A DNA stretch of 64,000 nucleotides from Pseudomonas arsenicoxydans (GTDB lineage: Bacteria; Pseudomonadota; Gammaproteobacteria; Pseudomonadales; Pseudomonadaceae). The notes below the pieces were generated by a model. It had not been told where the DNA came from and did no database searches. It was given only the letters and a program-made list of their open reading frames with translations. This document shows, piece by piece, positions 1 through 10,508 of this stretch. The stretch covers positions 448,501-512,500 of the forward strand of contig NZ_LT629705.1 in NCBI RefSeq assembly GCF_900103875.1. Direction: 5' to 3'. Position 1 is the stretch's first letter. Each line of letters opens with the position of its first letter. The position numbers and the translations under genes are program-made.

Positions 1-852
1 GTCGAGGCGACGCATGATCGCGTGAACCCGACGCAAGCCACTGAGGGTTTTCAGGTAGACCGTTGCATCGCGCACCGTGAGGTCGCCCCCCTCAACCAGG
101 GGATAACCGAGCTGACGCGCCAAATAGAGATGTTCGAAATAGCTTTCGTTGAAACGCCCCGGCGTCAGCAGCACGATCAGCGGCGCCTCATCATCGCTTG
201 GCGCCTGGCGGGCAAGGGTTTCCTGAAGCGTGCGGAAGAACCCGGCCAGATGCTGCACCTTCAAATCGCGATACAACTCGGGAAACGCCCGGGACACGAT
301 GGTGCGGTTCTCCAGCGCGTAACCGGCACCGGATGGCGCTTGAGTGCGATCTGCCGTGACCCACCAGCGGCCATCAGGCGTGCGCGCCAGATCCACGGCG
401 TACAGATGCAGGAAGGTGCCGTCGGGCGGCGCAATGCCTTGGCAAGGCCAGAGGAAGTTGTTGTGGCCGAATACCAGTTCCGCCGGCAGCAAACCTTCGG
501 CGATTAACCGTTGCGGACCATAGAGGTCCGCCAGCACAGCATTGAGCAAGCGTGCCCGCTGGGCGATCCCGGCCGATAACCGTGCCCATTCATCAGCGGC
601 AATCACATGCGGCAGCAGGTCAAGTTCCCACGGTCGGTCAGCGCCCTTGGGGTCGGCGTAGACGTTGTAGGTCACGCCGTTTTCCTGGATCTGCCGGGTC
701 AACAGCGCCTGACGCTGCACCAATTGCATTGGCGTGCTGCGTTGCAATTGGTCGAACAGACGGCGCCAGTGCGGGCGTACGGCGCCGCTGTCGTCGAGCA
801 GTTCGTGATAAGTGCCCGCCGTCAGCGGGTAGCGGTCAAGCAGGTCAGGCAT
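1..852 (-). CDS. Circularly permuted type 2 ATP-grasp protein, N-terminal part (runs off left edge)
   Basis: The minus-strand frame is open from an ATG at 852 to base 1 (284 codons, no stop), so the C-terminal part lies outside the window. The translation begins MPDLLDRYPLTAGTYHELLD and contains the DUF404/DUF407-type stretches of circularly permuted ATP-grasp proteins (for example GVTYNVYADPKG and the FLHLYAVDLAR...ALENRTIVSRAFPE region). In this family the ATP-grasp part is often followed by an alpha-E (DUF403) domain; that part cannot be seen here. ATP-grasp enzymes typically ligate carboxylates to amines. The substrate of this subfamily is unknown to me. It lies 88 bp downstream of the transglutaminase/DUF2126 gene on the same strand, the usual partner, which suggests a shared peptide or amide-bond pathway. 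Confidence 0.85.
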   Translation of the reverse strand, partial: MPDLLDRYPLTAGTYHELLDDSGAVRPHWRRLFDQLQRSTPMQLVQRQALLTRQIQENGVTYNVYADPKGADRPWELDLLPHVIAADEWARLSAGIAQRARLLNAVLADLYGPQRLIAEGLLPAELVFGHNNFLWPCQGIAPPDGTFLHLYAVDLARTPDGRWWVTADRTQAPSGAGYALENRTIVSRAFPELYRDLKVQHLAGFFRTLQETLARQAPSDDEAPLIVLLTPGRFNESYFEHLYLARQLGYPLVEGGDLTVRDATVYLKTLSGLRRVHAIMRRLD

Positions 853-940
853 GGAAAGCTCGGCAGACAGCAAAGAACGGTCAGACTAACGCAGGCTCAT
901 GACACCCGGATAGACGAAAAATCCGGGCGTCGCGTACGGT

Positions 941-3900
941 TTAGAAACGTCGTAAATCGAGCGTCATCGGCAACTCGTCGTTTATTTCCAGGATCGGTAC
1001 AGGCAGTTTCCCGGGCGTGTGCCCGATACGGAAAAACCGCGCCATCCGCCGGCTTTCGGCCTCATTGGCGTTCACCGGCAGGCTGTCGTAGTTGCGCCCG
1101 CCCGGATGGGCGACGTGGTACTGACAGCCACCCAGCGAACGCTGCATCCAGGTGTCGAGCAGGTCGAACACCAACGGTGCGTGAACCGGGATGGTCGGAT
1201 GCAGGCAGTTGGCCGGTTGCCACGCGCGGAAACGCACGCCGGCGACAAATTCACCAACCCGCCCGGTAGGCTGCAAAGGCACCGGGACGCCATTGCAGGT
1301 CAGCATGTAACGCTGCGGCGCCAGTCCGGTGAGCTTGACCTGCAAGCGCTCCAAAGACGAATCGACGTAGCGCACCGTACCGCCGACCGCGCCCTCCTCG
1401 CCCAGCACATGCCAAGGCTCCAACGCCTGGCGCACTTCAAGCTCAATGCCACTGACCGCGTAATCGCCGACTTTGGGAAAGCGAAATTCCAGATGCGCCG
1501 CAAACCACTCAGCACGCACGGGATAACCGGCAGCATTGAGATCGACAATCACATCAGCGAAATCCTGCTCGATAAAGTGTGGCAACAGGAACCGGTCATG
1601 CAGTTCAGTGCCCCAGCGCGCCAGCTTCGGCGGCGCATAAGGCTCACGCCAGAACCGCGCAACCAGCGCCCGCAGCAACAACTGCTGAGCCAGGCTCATG
1701 CGCGCATGCGGCGGCATTTCAAATGCGCGCAATTCGAGCAGTCCAAGCCGCCCCGTCGCGCCATCCGGCGAATAGAGCTTGTCGATGCAGAACTCGGCGC
1801 GGTGCGTGTTGCCGGTCACGTCGATCAGCAAGTTGCGCAGCAACCGGTCGACCAGCCACGGCGCACACGCCTCGCCCGGTTCGGGCATCTGGGCGAAGGC
1901 GATTTCCAACTCGTACAACGCATCGTTGCGCGCTTCATCGACGCGCGGCGCCTGGGACGTCGGGCCGATGAACAATCCGGAAAACAGGTAGGACAGCGAC
2001 GGGTGGTTATGCCAATAGCTGATCAGGCTGCGCAGCAGATCCGGACGGCGCAGAAACGGCGAGTCCGCCGGCGTTGCGCCACCCAGCACGAAATGGTTAC
2101 CGCCGCCGGTGCCGGTGTGTCGCCCGTCGATCATGAATTTCTCGGTGGTCAATCGGGTCTGGCGCGCCTCTTCGTACAGAAACTCGGTGCGTTCGACCAG
2201 TTCGTCCCACGTGGCGGACGGCTGCACGTTGACCTCGATCACGCCCGGATCGGGGGTAATGCGGAAGTTGCTCAGGCGTGGATCGCTCGGCGGTTCATAG
2301 CCTTCCAGCAACACCGGGCAATGCAGTTCCTGAGCCGTGGCCTCGATGGCGGTGACCAGCTCCAAATAGTCTTCGACCCGTTCCAGAGGCGGCATGAACA
2401 GGTACAACCGCCCCTCCCGGGCCTCGGCGCAGAACGCGGTGCGGGTGAGCCAATCGGCGGATTCATCGACATTCGGCGCCCGCTCAACCGCCTCGGCCGG
2501 CACGCCCGGGTTGTTCAACTGCATAGTGTCCGGGAGTGGCGCAAATTCCTGGTTCGGATCGGCGGGATGGATGAACGGATACTCCGCCGCCTTCACCCAA
2601 GGCTGCGAGCCCAGTGGCAAGCGATAGCCCAGCGGCGAATCCCCCGGCACCAGCCGGCAATGTTCGTCGCGCAGATACCAGCGACCGCTTTGCCACTGAT
2701 CACCTTTGGCGGTACGCGCCAGCGGCAAGACCTGCCCGATGACTTTGTCCAGGCCCTGGCTGAAGACTTTGCGCAGGCGCGCACGCTCCAGCGGTTCTTC
2801 CAGACGTGGGTCTTCGGCGCTGACGTTCAGCGGTAAAGTGCCTTCGCGCCAGAGGTAATAGAAGTTGTCTTCGTAGGCTGGAAACACGAAGCGAGTCGGA
2901 ATTTTCAGGCGTTCGGCGACACTCGCCAGAAAACGCCCGGCCAGTTCGCCATCGGCGCCGTAGTCCTCCTGCTCATCGGCGATCAAGGCACTGTTATGCC
3001 AGATCGGCACGCCATCGCGGCGCCAGTAGCAGTTCAGCGACCAGCGCGGCAATTGCTCGCCGGGGTACCACTTGCCCTGACCGAAGTGCACCAGGCCTTT
3101 GGGCGCGTAATGCTTACGCATGCGCTGGAACAGCTCGGCAGACAGGCGTCGCTTGTCCGGCCCCAGCGCTGCGGTGTTCCATTCGGCGCCGTCCGGGTCA
3201 TCGATGGACACGAAGGTTGGCTCGCCGCCCATGGTCAGGCGCACATCGCCTTCGAGCAGGTCAGCATCGATCTGCCGCCCCAGAGCCTGGATCGCCAGCC
3301 ACTGGTCTTCGGTGTAGGGTTTTGTGACCCGCGGCGCTTCCCAAATCCGCTCCACGGACATTTCGTGGGTGAACTCGCACTCGCACGGTTCCACCAAGCC
3401 GCTGATGGGTGCCGCAGAGCCCGGATCGGGACTGCACGCCAACGGAATGTGTCCTTCCCCGGCAAACAGCCCTGAGGTTGCGTCCAGGCCGATCCAGCCG
3501 GCACCGGGCAAATAGACCTCGCACCAGGCGTGCAGGTCGGTGAAATCCACTTCAGTGCCAGAGGGGCCGTCGAGGCTTTTGACGTCGGCGGTCAGCTGGA
3601 TCAGGTAACCGGAGACGAATCGAGCCGCGAGGCCGAGATTTCGTAGCAGCTGCACCAGCAACCACGCCGAGTCGCGACACGAGCCAGAGGCATGTTCGAG
3701 GGTGTGTTCCGGCGTCTGCACGCCCGGCTCCATGCGGATCAGGTAGCCGATGTCTTCGCTCAAACGCTGGTTGAGCGCCACGAGGAAATCCACGCTGGGC
3801 AGCGGCGTGCGGTCGATGCCGTCCAGATAGGCCTTGAACTTCGGCGTCAGGGGCAAGGTTTCCAGATAAGGCGCCAGTTCCTTGCGCTCATCGGCGGCAT

Positions 3901-4216
3901 AGGTGAACGGGATCTTTTCCGCGTAGGGTTCAAGGAAGAAGTCGAAGGGATTGAACACCGCCATCTCCGCCAGCAGATCAACTTCGATCCGTAGCTCGGA
4001 GGTTTTTTCCGGGAACACCAATCGCGCCAGGTAATTGCCCTGGGGGTCCTGCTGCCAGTTGATAAAGTGCTGCTCGGGCGAGACTTTCAGCGCATAGGAG
4101 AGAATCCGCGTGCGGCTGTGGGCGGCCGGGCGCAGGCGAACGATCTGCGGACCGAGCTCGACAGCGCGGTCGTAGCGGTAATGCGTGACGTGGTGCAATG
4201 CGACATGAATCGACAC
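941..4216 (-). CDS. Transglutaminase-like / DUF2126 (putative amidoligase) fusion protein
   Basis: A protein of 1091 residues. The N-terminal 250 residues form a bacterial transglutaminase-like module with a visible Cys-His-Asp triad: Cys180 in SGSCRDSAWLL, His229 in DLHAWCEVYLPG and Asp245 in GLDATSGL. The remaining ~800 residues match DUF2126, listed in Pfam as a putative amidoligase. I chose the GTG at 4216 because AGGAGG sits 6 nt upstream and the family N-terminus (SIHVALHHVTHYRYDRA) begins there; the frame stays open 74 codons further upstream without family similarity. Probable role is formation or cleavage of amide bonds on a peptide, together with the ATP-grasp protein downstream. 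The actual reaction is not known. Confidence 0.9.
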   Translation of the reverse strand: MSIHVALHHVTHYRYDRAVELGPQIVRLRPAAHSRTRILSYALKVSPEQHFINWQQDPQGNYLARLVFPEKTSELRIEVDLLAEMAVFNPFDFFLEPYAEKIPFTYAADERKELAPYLETLPLTPKFKAYLDGIDRTPLPSVDFLVALNQRLSEDIGYLIRMEPGVQTPEHTLEHASGSCRDSAWLLVQLLRNLGLAARFVSGYLIQLTADVKSLDGPSGTEVDFTDLHAWCEVYLPGAGWIGLDATSGLFAGEGHIPLACSPDPGSAAPISGLVEPCECEFTHEMSVERIWEAPRVTKPYTEDQWLAIQALGRQIDADLLEGDVRLTMGGEPTFVSIDDPDGAEWNTAALGPDKRRLSAELFQRMRKHYAPKGLVHFGQGKWYPGEQLPRWSLNCYWRRDGVPIWHNSALIADEQEDYGADGELAGRFLASVAERLKIPTRFVFPAYEDNFYYLWREGTLPLNVSAEDPRLEEPLERARLRKVFSQGLDKVIGQVLPLARTAKGDQWQSGRWYLRDEHCRLVPGDSPLGYRLPLGSQPWVKAAEYPFIHPADPNQEFAPLPDTMQLNNPGVPAEAVERAPNVDESADWLTRTAFCAEAREGRLYLFMPPLERVEDYLELVTAIEATAQELHCPVLLEGYEPPSDPRLSNFRITPDPGVIEVNVQPSATWDELVERTEFLYEEARQTRLTTEKFMIDGRHTGTGGGNHFVLGGATPADSPFLRRPDLLRSLISYWHNHPSLSYLFSGLFIGPTSQAPRVDEARNDALYELEIAFAQMPEPGEACAPWLVDRLLRNLLIDVTGNTHRAEFCIDKLYSPDGATGRLGLLELRAFEMPPHARMSLAQQLLLRALVARFWREPYAPPKLARWGTELHDRFLLPHFIEQDFADVIVDLNAAGYPVRAEWFAAHLEFRFPKVGDYAVSGIELEVRQALEPWHVLGEEGAVGGTVRYVDSSLERLQVKLTGLAPQRYMLTCNGVPVPLQPTGRVGEFVAGVRFRAWQPANCLHPTIPVHAPLVFDLLDTWMQRSLGGCQYHVAHPGGRNYDSLPVNANEAESRRMARFFRIGHTPGKLPVPILEINDELPMTLDLRRF

Positions 4217-4436
4217 GGCGTGCCTCCTGCGAGCCTTAAGCGTATTGGAAAGCGCGCAAGACTTATGCCATCCCGTGGCGCTGGCGCTTTCTTCCGTTGC
4301 TTGAGGCAGTACAGCACCAAAATCGGGCGATGCGGGAAATTGGTTTGGCCCAGTTGCACGAAAATGTCGCGGCTGAGGGGCTGTGAGACAACACAGATTC
4401 CGACCCGACGCCCGATTTTCCCCAACGCAGAAACGC

Positions 4437-4463
4437 AAAACGCCAACCCTAAGGTTGGCGTTC
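4437..4463 (-). terminator. Rho-independent terminator of ygiQ
   Basis: Perfect inverted repeat CGCCAACC/GGTTGGCG with a 4-nt loop, followed on the minus strand by a T-rich run (GTTTTGCGTTT). It starts 20 bp after the stop codon of the YgiQ-family gene. Confidence 0.8.
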
Positions 4464-4482
4464 TGTTCAGCTCAAGCGAGGT

Positions 4483-6786
4483 TTAGCGCGGTACGACCGG
4501 CTTGCGGGCAGGTTTCGGACCTTTGCCTTTCGCCGCGTCCTTGCGTTCCTTGGCCGCCTGCTGGTTGCGGGCGAACGCCGCAGCCTTGGCCTGTTCACGC
4601 TTGTCCCACGGGTTACCGCCATCGCTGGCGCGTGGTGGCAGGCCGGTGTGCTGGGTCAGGATCTTGGTGGTCTTCTCACCAGCGACTTTGTGGCTGCCAG
4701 CCGGCGTCGAGTTCTTGCGACGGGCGCTCTGGTAGCTGTCGGTCGCGGGCTGATGCAACGGAATCAACTGATTCTTGCCCGGCCCGATCAGGTCGGCGCG
4801 GCCCATGCGGGTCAACGCTTCACGCAGCATCGGCCAGCCTTTCGGATCGTGATACCGCAAGAACGCCTTGTGCAGACGACGCTGCTCTTCGCTCTTGACG
4901 ATGGTCACCGCATCGCTCTTGTACGTCACCTTGCGCAGCGGGTTTTTGCCCGAGTGGTACATCGCGGTGGCGGTGGCCATCGGCGACGGGTAGAACGCCT
5001 GCACCTGGTCGGCACGGAAGCCGTTGCCCTTGAGCCACAGGGCCAGGTTCATCATGTCTTCGTCGGTGGTGCCCGGGTGGGCAGCGATGAAGTACGGAAT
5101 CAGGTACTGCTCTTTCCCGGCTTCCTTGGAGTACTTCTCGAACATGCGCTTGAACTTGTCATAGCTGCCGATGCCCGGTTTCATCATCTGGTTGAGCGGA
5201 CCTTCCTCGGTGTGTTCCGGGGCGATCTTCAGGTAACCACCCACGTGATGGGTCACCAGCTCCTTGACGTATTCCGGCGACTCGACCGCGAGGTCGTAAC
5301 GCAGACCGGAAGCGATCAGGATCTTCTTCACACCCGGCAGCGCACGTGCGCTGCGATACAGCTGGATCAGCGACGAGTGGTCGGTGTTCAAGTTCGGGCA
5401 AATCCCCGGGAACACGCACGATGGCTTACGGCACGCGGATTCGATTTCCGGGCTCTTGCAGGCGATGCGGTACATGTTAGCGGTCGGGCCGCCGAGGTCG
5501 GAAATGACGCCGGTAAAGCCTGGAACCTTGTCGCGGATCTCTTCGATTTCGCGAATGATCGACTCTTCGGAACGGTTCTGGATGATCCGACCTTCGTGCT
5601 CAGTGATCGAGCAGAAGGTGCAGCCACCGAAGCAGCCACGCATGATGTTCACCGAGAAGCGGATCATGTCGTAGGCCGGGATTTTTTCCTTGCCGTACGC
5701 CGGGTGTGGAACGCGGGCATAAGGCATGCCGAACACGTAGTCCATTTCTTCGGTGGTCATCGGAATCGGCGGCGGGTTGAACCAGACGTCGACTTCGCCG
5801 TGCTTCTGCACCAGCGCACGGGCGTTGCCCGGGTTGGTTTCCAGGTGAAGCACGCGGTTGGCGTGAGCGTACAGAACGGCGTCGCCGCGAACCTTTTCTA
5901 CCGATGGCAGACGGATCACGGTCTTGTCGCGGGTCATCCGAGGGCTTGCCAGAATCTGCACGACCTTGGCTTCTTCCGGATCTTCAACCGGTCCCTTTTC
6001 CTGCTCGATGGCGCAGGCCTGGGTATCCTGGGTGTTGACGTACGGGTTGATGATCTTGTCGATCTTGCCCGGACGGTCGATGCGTGTGGAGTCGACTTCG
6101 TACCAGCCTTGCGGCGTATCGCGACGAATGAACGCGGTGCCGCGCACGTCGGTGATGTCTTCGATCTTGTGACCGTAGGACAGACGCTGGGCGACTTCGA
6201 CGATCGCGCGTTCGGCGTTGCCGTACAGCAGGATGTCGGCGCAGGCGTCGATCAGGATCGAGTTACGCACCCGGTCCTGCCAGTAATCGTAGTGAGCGAT
6301 GCGGCGCAGGGAGGCTTCGATGCCACCGAGCACGATCGGCACGTTCTTGTAGGCTTCCTTGCAGCGCTGGCTGTAAACCAGGCTCGCGCGGTCCGGACGT
6401 TTGCCCGCCAGGCCACCGGGGGTGTAGGCGTCGTCGGAACGGATTTTCTTGTCGGCGGTGTAGCGGTTGATCATCGAGTCCATGTTGCCGGCCGCGACGC
6501 CGAAGAACAGGTTCGGCTCGCCGAGCTTCATGAAGTCGTCTTTGGACTGCCAGTTTGGCTGAGCAATGATCCCGACGCGAAAGCCTTGCGACTCCAGCAG
6601 CCGGCCAATGATCGCCATGCCGAACGACGGATGGTCAACGTACGCATCACCGGTGACGATGATGATGTCGCATGAATCCCAGCCAAGCTGATCCATCTCC
6701 TCCCTGCTCATCGGCAGGAATGGCGCGGGACCGAAACATTCGGCCCAGTACTTGGGATAGTCAAATAACGGCTTGGCTGTTTGCAT
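4483..6786 (-). CDS. YgiQ family radical SAM protein
   Basis: 767 residues, close to the family length. The radical-SAM cluster motif CxxxCxxC is at Cys385, Cys389 and Cys392 ([12 protein letters not shown]) and would bind a 4Fe-4S cluster and S-adenosylmethionine. An N-terminal domain of about 370 residues ([20 protein letters not shown]) precedes it, and a basic, proline-rich tail ([15 protein letters not shown]) ends the protein. The start [14 protein letters not shown] at 6786 is the family start; the frame continues 36 codons upstream into non-conserved sequence. The family is widespread and its exact substrate is unresolved, so the name is only a family label. It is monocistronic, with hairpins on both sides. 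Confidence 0.93.
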   Translation of the reverse strand: MQTAKPLFDYPKYWAECFGPAPFLPMSREEMDQLGWDSCDIIIVTGDAYVDHPSFGMAIIGRLLESQGFRVGIIAQPNWQSKDDFMKLGEPNLFFGVAAGNMDSMINRYTADKKIRSDDAYTPGGLAGKRPDRASLVYSQRCKEAYKNVPIVLGGIEASLRRIAHYDYWQDRVRNSILIDACADILLYGNAERAIVEVAQRLSYGHKIEDITDVRGTAFIRRDTPQGWYEVDSTRIDRPGKIDKIINPYVNTQDTQACAIEQEKGPVEDPEEAKVVQILASPRMTRDKTVIRLPSVEKVRGDAVLYAHANRVLHLETNPGNARALVQKHGEVDVWFNPPPIPMTTEEMDYVFGMPYARVPHPAYGKEKIPAYDMIRFSVNIMRGCFGGCTFCSITEHEGRIIQNRSEESIIREIEEIRDKVPGFTGVISDLGGPTANMYRIACKSPEIESACRKPSCVFPGICPNLNTDHSSLIQLYRSARALPGVKKILIASGLRYDLAVESPEYVKELVTHHVGGYLKIAPEHTEEGPLNQMMKPGIGSYDKFKRMFEKYSKEAGKEQYLIPYFIAAHPGTTDEDMMNLALWLKGNGFRADQVQAFYPSPMATATAMYHSGKNPLRKVTYKSDAVTIVKSEEQRRLHKAFLRYHDPKGWPMLREALTRMGRADLIGPGKNQLIPLHQPATDSYQSARRKNSTPAGSHKVAGEKTTKILTQHTGLPPRASDGGNPWDKREQAKAAAFARNQQAAKERKDAAKGKGPKPARKPVVPR

Positions 6787-6848
6787 GACGATGACCGGTG
6801 TTGAGATGAAAAATCGCGGGCGCGGAATATAGCACAAAAAATAACCAA

Positions 6849-6869
6849 TTCCGACGGCTATGGTCGGAA
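6849..6869 (-). terminator. Probable terminator of dnaB
   Basis: Inverted repeat TTCCGAC/GTCGGAA downstream of dnaB, followed on the minus strand by TTGGTTATTTTTTG. A second GC-rich palindrome (GTGCCCTCGTCGAGGGCAC, 6876-6894) lies between it and the dnaB stop codon. Confidence 0.6.
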
Positions 6870-6902
6870 ATAGCGGTGCCCTCGTCGAGGGCACTACACA
6901 GC

Positions 6903-8297
6903 TTACTCGTCGTCGAAGTTGTAACTGCCCGGCGCCAGGTTTTCGAAACGGGTGTACTTGCCGATGAACGCCAGCCGTGACGTACCGATCGGGCCGTTCC
7001 GCTGTTTACCGATGATGATTTCGGCAATGCCCTTGTGCTCGGTTTCCGGGTGGTACACCTCATCCCGGTAAACGAACATGATCACGTCAGCATCCTGCTC
7101 GATCGCTCCGGATTCCCGGAGGTCGGAGTTGATCGGGCGTTTGTTCGGTCGTTGCTCCAGGGAGCGGTTGAGCTGGGACAGCGCCACCACCGGGCAGTTG
7201 AATTCCTTGGCCAGGGCTTTCAAGGACCGGGAAATCTCGGAAATCTCGTTGGTCCGGTTATCGCCACCGGAACCTGGGATCTGCATCAATTGCAGGTAGT
7301 CGATCATGATCAGGGCGATGTCGCCGTGCTCACGCACCAGACGCCGGGTCCGCGCGCGCATCTCCGAGGGGCTGATACCCGCCGTATCGTCGATGAACAG
7401 TTTGCGATCGTTGAGCAGATTGACCGCCGAGGTCAGGCGCGGCCAATCGTCATCGTCCAGTCGACCGGCCCGGACCTTGGTCTGGTCGATACGTCCAAGC
7501 GACGACAACATACGCATGATCAGCGATTCGCCTGGCATCTCCAGCGAGTAAACCAGGACGCACTTGTCACTGCGCAACACGGCGTTTTCCACCAGGTTCA
7601 TCGCAAAGGTGGTTTTACCCATGGACGGACGGCCGGCGACGATGATCAGGTCAGACGGCTGCAGGCCGCTGGTCATTCCGTCGAGGTCGGTGTAACCGGT
7701 AGACAGGCCGGTAATGGCGTTGTCGGTGTTGAACAAGGTGTCGATGCGATCGATGGCCTTGGTCAGCAGGTCATTCACACTCACCGGGCCGCCGGTTTTT
7801 GGCCGTGCCTCGGCGATCTGGAAGATCTGCCGTTCGGCTTCATCGAGAATCTCTTCAGCCGTTCGGCCTTCAGGGTTGAAGGCGCTGTCGGCAATCTCGC
7901 TGGCGATACCGATCAATTGCCGCAACGTCGCTCGGGCCCGAACGATCTGCGCATAGGCCTTGATGTTGGCGACGGACGGCGTGTTTTTCGCCAACTCACC
8001 CAGGTAACCGAGACCACCGACTTGCGAGGTCTGACCTTCCTTGTCCAATTGCTCGGCCAGGGTCACGACGTCGATCGGCGAGTTCTGATCAGCCAGTTTG
8101 GCGATCGCGCGGAAGATCAAACGGTGGTCATGTCGATAGAAATCGCCGTCCGAAACCTGATCCAGCACGCGTTCCCAGGCGTTGTTGTCCAGCATCAGAC
8201 CACCGAGCACGGCCTGTTCGGCCTCGATGGAATGCGGCGGTACCTTCAGGGCAGCGGTTTGCAGATCGTATTGCTCGGGTGCGGAGATATCGTTCAT
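6903..8297 (-). CDS. dnaB: Replicative DNA helicase DnaB
   Basis: A 464-residue helicase that unwinds DNA 5'-3' as a hexamer at the replication fork. The N-terminal domain ([19 protein letters not shown]) binds DnaG primase. The C-terminal RecA-like motor has the Walker A sequence GRPSMGKTT near residue 225, the [11 protein letters not shown]alker B region and the family motif [15 protein letters not shown]. No intein interrupts it. I chose the ATG at 8297 ([11 protein letters not shown]); an in-frame GTG two codons upstream at 8303 is also possible. It lies downstream of rplI in the order usual for Pseudomonas, but a strong hairpin separates the two, so it probably has its own promoter. Confidence 0.98.
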   Translation of the reverse strand: MNDISAPEQYDLQTAALKVPPHSIEAEQAVLGGLMLDNNAWERVLDQVSDGDFYRHDHRLIFRAIAKLADQNSPIDVVTLAEQLDKEGQTSQVGGLGYLGELAKNTPSVANIKAYAQIVRARATLRQLIGIASEIADSAFNPEGRTAEEILDEAERQIFQIAEARPKTGGPVSVNDLLTKAIDRIDTLFNTDNAITGLSTGYTDLDGMTSGLQPSDLIIVAGRPSMGKTTFAMNLVENAVLRSDKCVLVYSLEMPGESLIMRMLSSLGRIDQTKVRAGRLDDDDWPRLTSAVNLLNDRKLFIDDTAGISPSEMRARTRRLVREHGDIALIMIDYLQLMQIPGSGGDNRTNEISEISRSLKALAKEFNCPVVALSQLNRSLEQRPNKRPINSDLRESGAIEQDADVIMFVYRDEVYHPETEHKGIAEIIIGKQRNGPIGTSRLAFIGKYTRFENLAPGSYNFDDE

Positions 8298-8356
8298 GGC
8301 CACTTGGTTATATTAGAAAAGCAGGGTGTGAAAATCAGGAACTGCAGAAAGACAAA

Positions 8357-8385
8357 GGGCACGACCTGTAAACAGGATCGTGCCC
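8357..8385 (-). terminator. Terminator of the rpsF-rpsR-rplI operon
   Basis: Inverted repeat GGGCACGA/TCGTGCCC followed on the minus strand by TTTGTCTTTC, located 46 bp after the rplI stop codon and ahead of dnaB. Confidence 0.8.
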
Positions 8386-8430
8386 GATGTTACCGGCAAG
8401 CACCCGAGGGTGCCAGCCGACAAGTGCTGC

Positions 8431-8877
8431 TTAAGCTGCTACCACGACAACGCGTACGGTGGCTTCAACTTCGGCGTGCAGGTGCACGGCTACGTCGAAT
8501 TCGCCTACGTTGCGGATGGTGCCGTTCGGCAGACGAACTTCGCTTTTTGCAACTTCAACGCCAGAGGCGGTCAGTGCATCAGCGATGTCGTGAGTACCGA
8601 TCGAACCGAACAGCTTGCCTTCGTCACCAGCGGTGGCAGTGATAGTCACTTCCAGCTCAGCCAGTTGGGCGGCACGGCTTTCAGCCGAGATCTTACGGTC
8701 TGCTGCGGCTTTTTCCAGCTCAGCGCGACGCTCTTCGAACGCAGCCAGGTTGGCAGCGGTCGCAGCGGTAGCTTTGCCGTAAGGCAGCAGGTAGTTACGA
8801 CCGTAACCAGCCTTGACGTTTACTTTGTCACCCAGGTTGCCCAGGTTGGTGACTTTTTCCAGAAGGATCAGTTGCAT
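8431..8877 (-). CDS. rplI: 50S ribosomal protein L9
   Basis: 148 residues beginning [19 protein letters not shown], the classical L9 N-terminal domain that binds 23S rRNA near the L1 stalk. A long charged helix ([16 protein letters not shown]) connects it to the C-terminal domain. The Shine-Dalgarno AAGAGGA precedes the ATG. It is the last gene of the rpsF-rpsR-DUF2232-rplI cluster and is followed by a clear terminator. Length and sequence are normal for gammaproteobacteria. Confidence 0.99.
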   Translation of the reverse strand: MQLILLEKVTNLGNLGDKVNVKAGYGRNYLLPYGKATAATAANLAAFEERRAELEKAAADRKISAESRAAQLAELEVTITATAGDEGKLFGSIGTHDIADALTASGVEVAKSEVRLPNGTIRNVGEFDVAVHLHAEVEATVRVVVVAA

Positions 8878-8896
8878 GTGAAAATCCTCTTAACTT

Positions 8897-9790
8897 TTAA
8901 CCTTCACCGTTCGCGCTATCGGCGTCTTTCGGCGCCGAACGACCGCGAAAATCAATCAGGCTGTCGACGATGGCCAAGACCACCAGCAACGGATAGATCA
9001 GCTGCATGAACAGCAACAGCGTGACGTACAACCCCACCAGCCAGAACCTGGCCAGTCGCTTCTTCGCCACCAGCCCGTGAATCAGGGCCAGCCCGGCGAA
9101 TACCAGCGGAACACTGCACAACGGTGTCAACATCGCCATCTGTGGACCGATGTTCGGCCCCAGAAGCATCAACACCAGCATTGCAATCGCCGGTCCCAGC
9201 GGGAATCGGATGGCGCGAAACTCGCGACCAAAACCACCCGGGTTGTACAACAACGCCTGCCAGTAGCGCCCGACAATCAGGCTCAGCACACTGACGATTT
9301 GCAACAAGGCCGCAATCAGGCCGGTCAGGACCGGTGCAATCAGGGACGCAAAATGCGCTTGCTCGTCTACCGACAACTTCTGGTAGACATCACCGAGTAG
9401 CGACGGCATGACCTTTATCAAGGCCTGCGCCAGCATCTCGATCTGGGGCGCAAAAGCCGCCCCCAGCACCACCGAAAACACCGTTCCCACTGCTACGCTG
9501 ACCAGCAGCACGCGGACCCAGGACTCGCTTGCGCGCAAAACCAACGCAAGGCTCGAAGACCCCAGCAGCACCAGAAGTGCCCGTGGGTCGTCGGAGTAAA
9601 GCCACCAGACCAACGCCGGCAGCAGTCCCAGAGCAAGTACGCCAATGGCGTCCTTCAATCCGCGCCGCAAGAGCACAAGGCATCCAGCGGCAGCACCCAA
9701 CCAATACAACAACGGCAATGTTGCGCATCCGGCCACTACGAGAGTGGCCTGCATACGGCCGCGCATGATGAACTCAGCTAAGGCACGCAT
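8897..9790 (-). CDS. DUF2232 integral membrane protein
   Basis: 297 residues, almost entirely hydrophobic, with about seven to eight predicted membrane segments (for example VAGCATLPLLYWLGAAAGCL, FAGLALIHGLVA and LLLFMQLIYPLLVVLAIV). The charged C-terminus (RGRSAPKDADSANGEG) is probably cytoplasmic. A DUF2232 protein is regularly inserted between rpsR and rplI in Pseudomonas. The family resembles YybS-like proteins, and its function is not known. Co-transcription with ribosomal proteins is likely, with 36 bp to rpsR and 19 bp to rplI. Confidence 0.88.
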   Translation of the reverse strand: MRALAEFIMRGRMQATLVVAGCATLPLLYWLGAAAGCLVLLRRGLKDAIGVLALGLLPALVWWLYSDDPRALLVLLGSSSLALVLRASESWVRVLLVSVAVGTVFSVVLGAAFAPQIEMLAQALIKVMPSLLGDVYQKLSVDEQAHFASLIAPVLTGLIAALLQIVSVLSLIVGRYWQALLYNPGGFGREFRAIRFPLGPAIAMLVLMLLGPNIGPQMAMLTPLCSVPLVFAGLALIHGLVAKKRLARFWLVGLYVTLLLFMQLIYPLLVVLAIVDSLIDFRGRSAPKDADSANGEG

Positions 9791-9826
9791 GCTTTCAATC
9801 CTTTGCTACGTGTCGACTGCCCGGTC

Positions 9827-10057
9827 TCAGCGGCCGTGGCTGTCGGTGTAGGCCAGCAGGGCCAGGAAGCGGGCGCGCTTGATAGCGGTGGCCAGCTGAC
9901 GCTGATAACGTGCTTTGGTACCGGTGATGCGGCTTGGAACGATTTTGCCGGTCTCGGATACATAAGCTTTCAGAGTGTTGAGATCTTTGTAATCGATCTC
10001 TTTCACGTCTTCAGCGGTGAAGCGGCAGAATTTACGACGACGGAAGAAACGTGCCAT
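9827..10057 (-). CDS. rpsR: 30S ribosomal protein S18
   Basis: 76 residues with the S18 core ([19 protein letters not shown], then [19 protein letters not shown]). S18 pairs with S6 on the platform of the 30S subunit. The ATG is preceded by AAGGAGCC. It sits 28 bp downstream of rpsF, consistent with coupled synthesis of the S6:S18 heterodimer. Confidence 0.99.
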
Positions 10058-10085
10058 TTGATAGGCTCCTTAAAAGGTCCGTGGA

Positions 10086-10508
10086 TTACTCGTCAGCGTT
10101 ATCGCTGTTGTCGCTGTCATCACTATCAGCGCTTTCAGCGCCTTCGTGCTCAGGACGGTCGCGACGCTCACGGCGCTCACTGCGGTTTTCTTCAGCCTTG
10201 AGCATCTCGGATTGGCCGGTAACGGCTTCTTCGCGACGGATGACCAGGTTACGGATCACTGCATCGTTGTAGCGGAAGTTGTCTTCCAGCTCGGCCAGGG
10301 CCTTGCCAGTGCATTCAACGTTCAGCATCACGTAGTGAGCCTTGTGAACATTGTTGATTGCGTAGGCCAGTTGACGACGGCCCCAATCTTCCAGACGGTG
10401 GATTTTGCCGCCGTCTTCTTCGATCAGCTTGGTGTAACGCTCAACCATGCCGCCGACTTGCTCGCTTTGATCCGGGTGGACCAAAAAGATGATTTCGTAA
10501 TGACGCAT
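10086..10508 (-). CDS. rpsF: 30S ribosomal protein S6
   Basis: 140 residues starting [18 protein letters not shown], the S6 fold. The C-terminus is a long low-complexity acidic tail ([17 protein letters not shown]) that extends beyond the folded domain. S6 tails of this kind are the substrate of the glutamate ligase RimK in other gammaproteobacteria, including Pseudomonas; modification here is inferred. The Shine-Dalgarno AAGGAG is 5 nt upstream. A sigma70-type promoter is visible about 120 bp upstream, leaving a leader long enough for autoregulation by the S6:S18 complex. Confidence 0.98.
   Translation of the reverse strand: MRHYEIIFLVHPDQSEQVGGMVERYTKLIEEDGGKIHRLEDWGRRQLAYAINNVHKAHYVMLNVECTGKALAELEDNFRYNDAVIRNLVIRREEAVTGQSEMLKAEENRSERRERRDRPEHEGAESADSDDSDNSDNADE

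Noticed and set aside
1019..2836. 605-codon plus-strand open frame antisense to the DUF2126 gene
   Set aside because: Arg/Gln/His-rich composition without family motifs; it mirrors a conserved minus-strand protein with an intact catalytic triad.
4648..6675. 675-codon plus-strand open frame antisense to the YgiQ gene
   Set aside because: A GC-rich shadow frame; the minus strand encodes a recognisable radical SAM protein.
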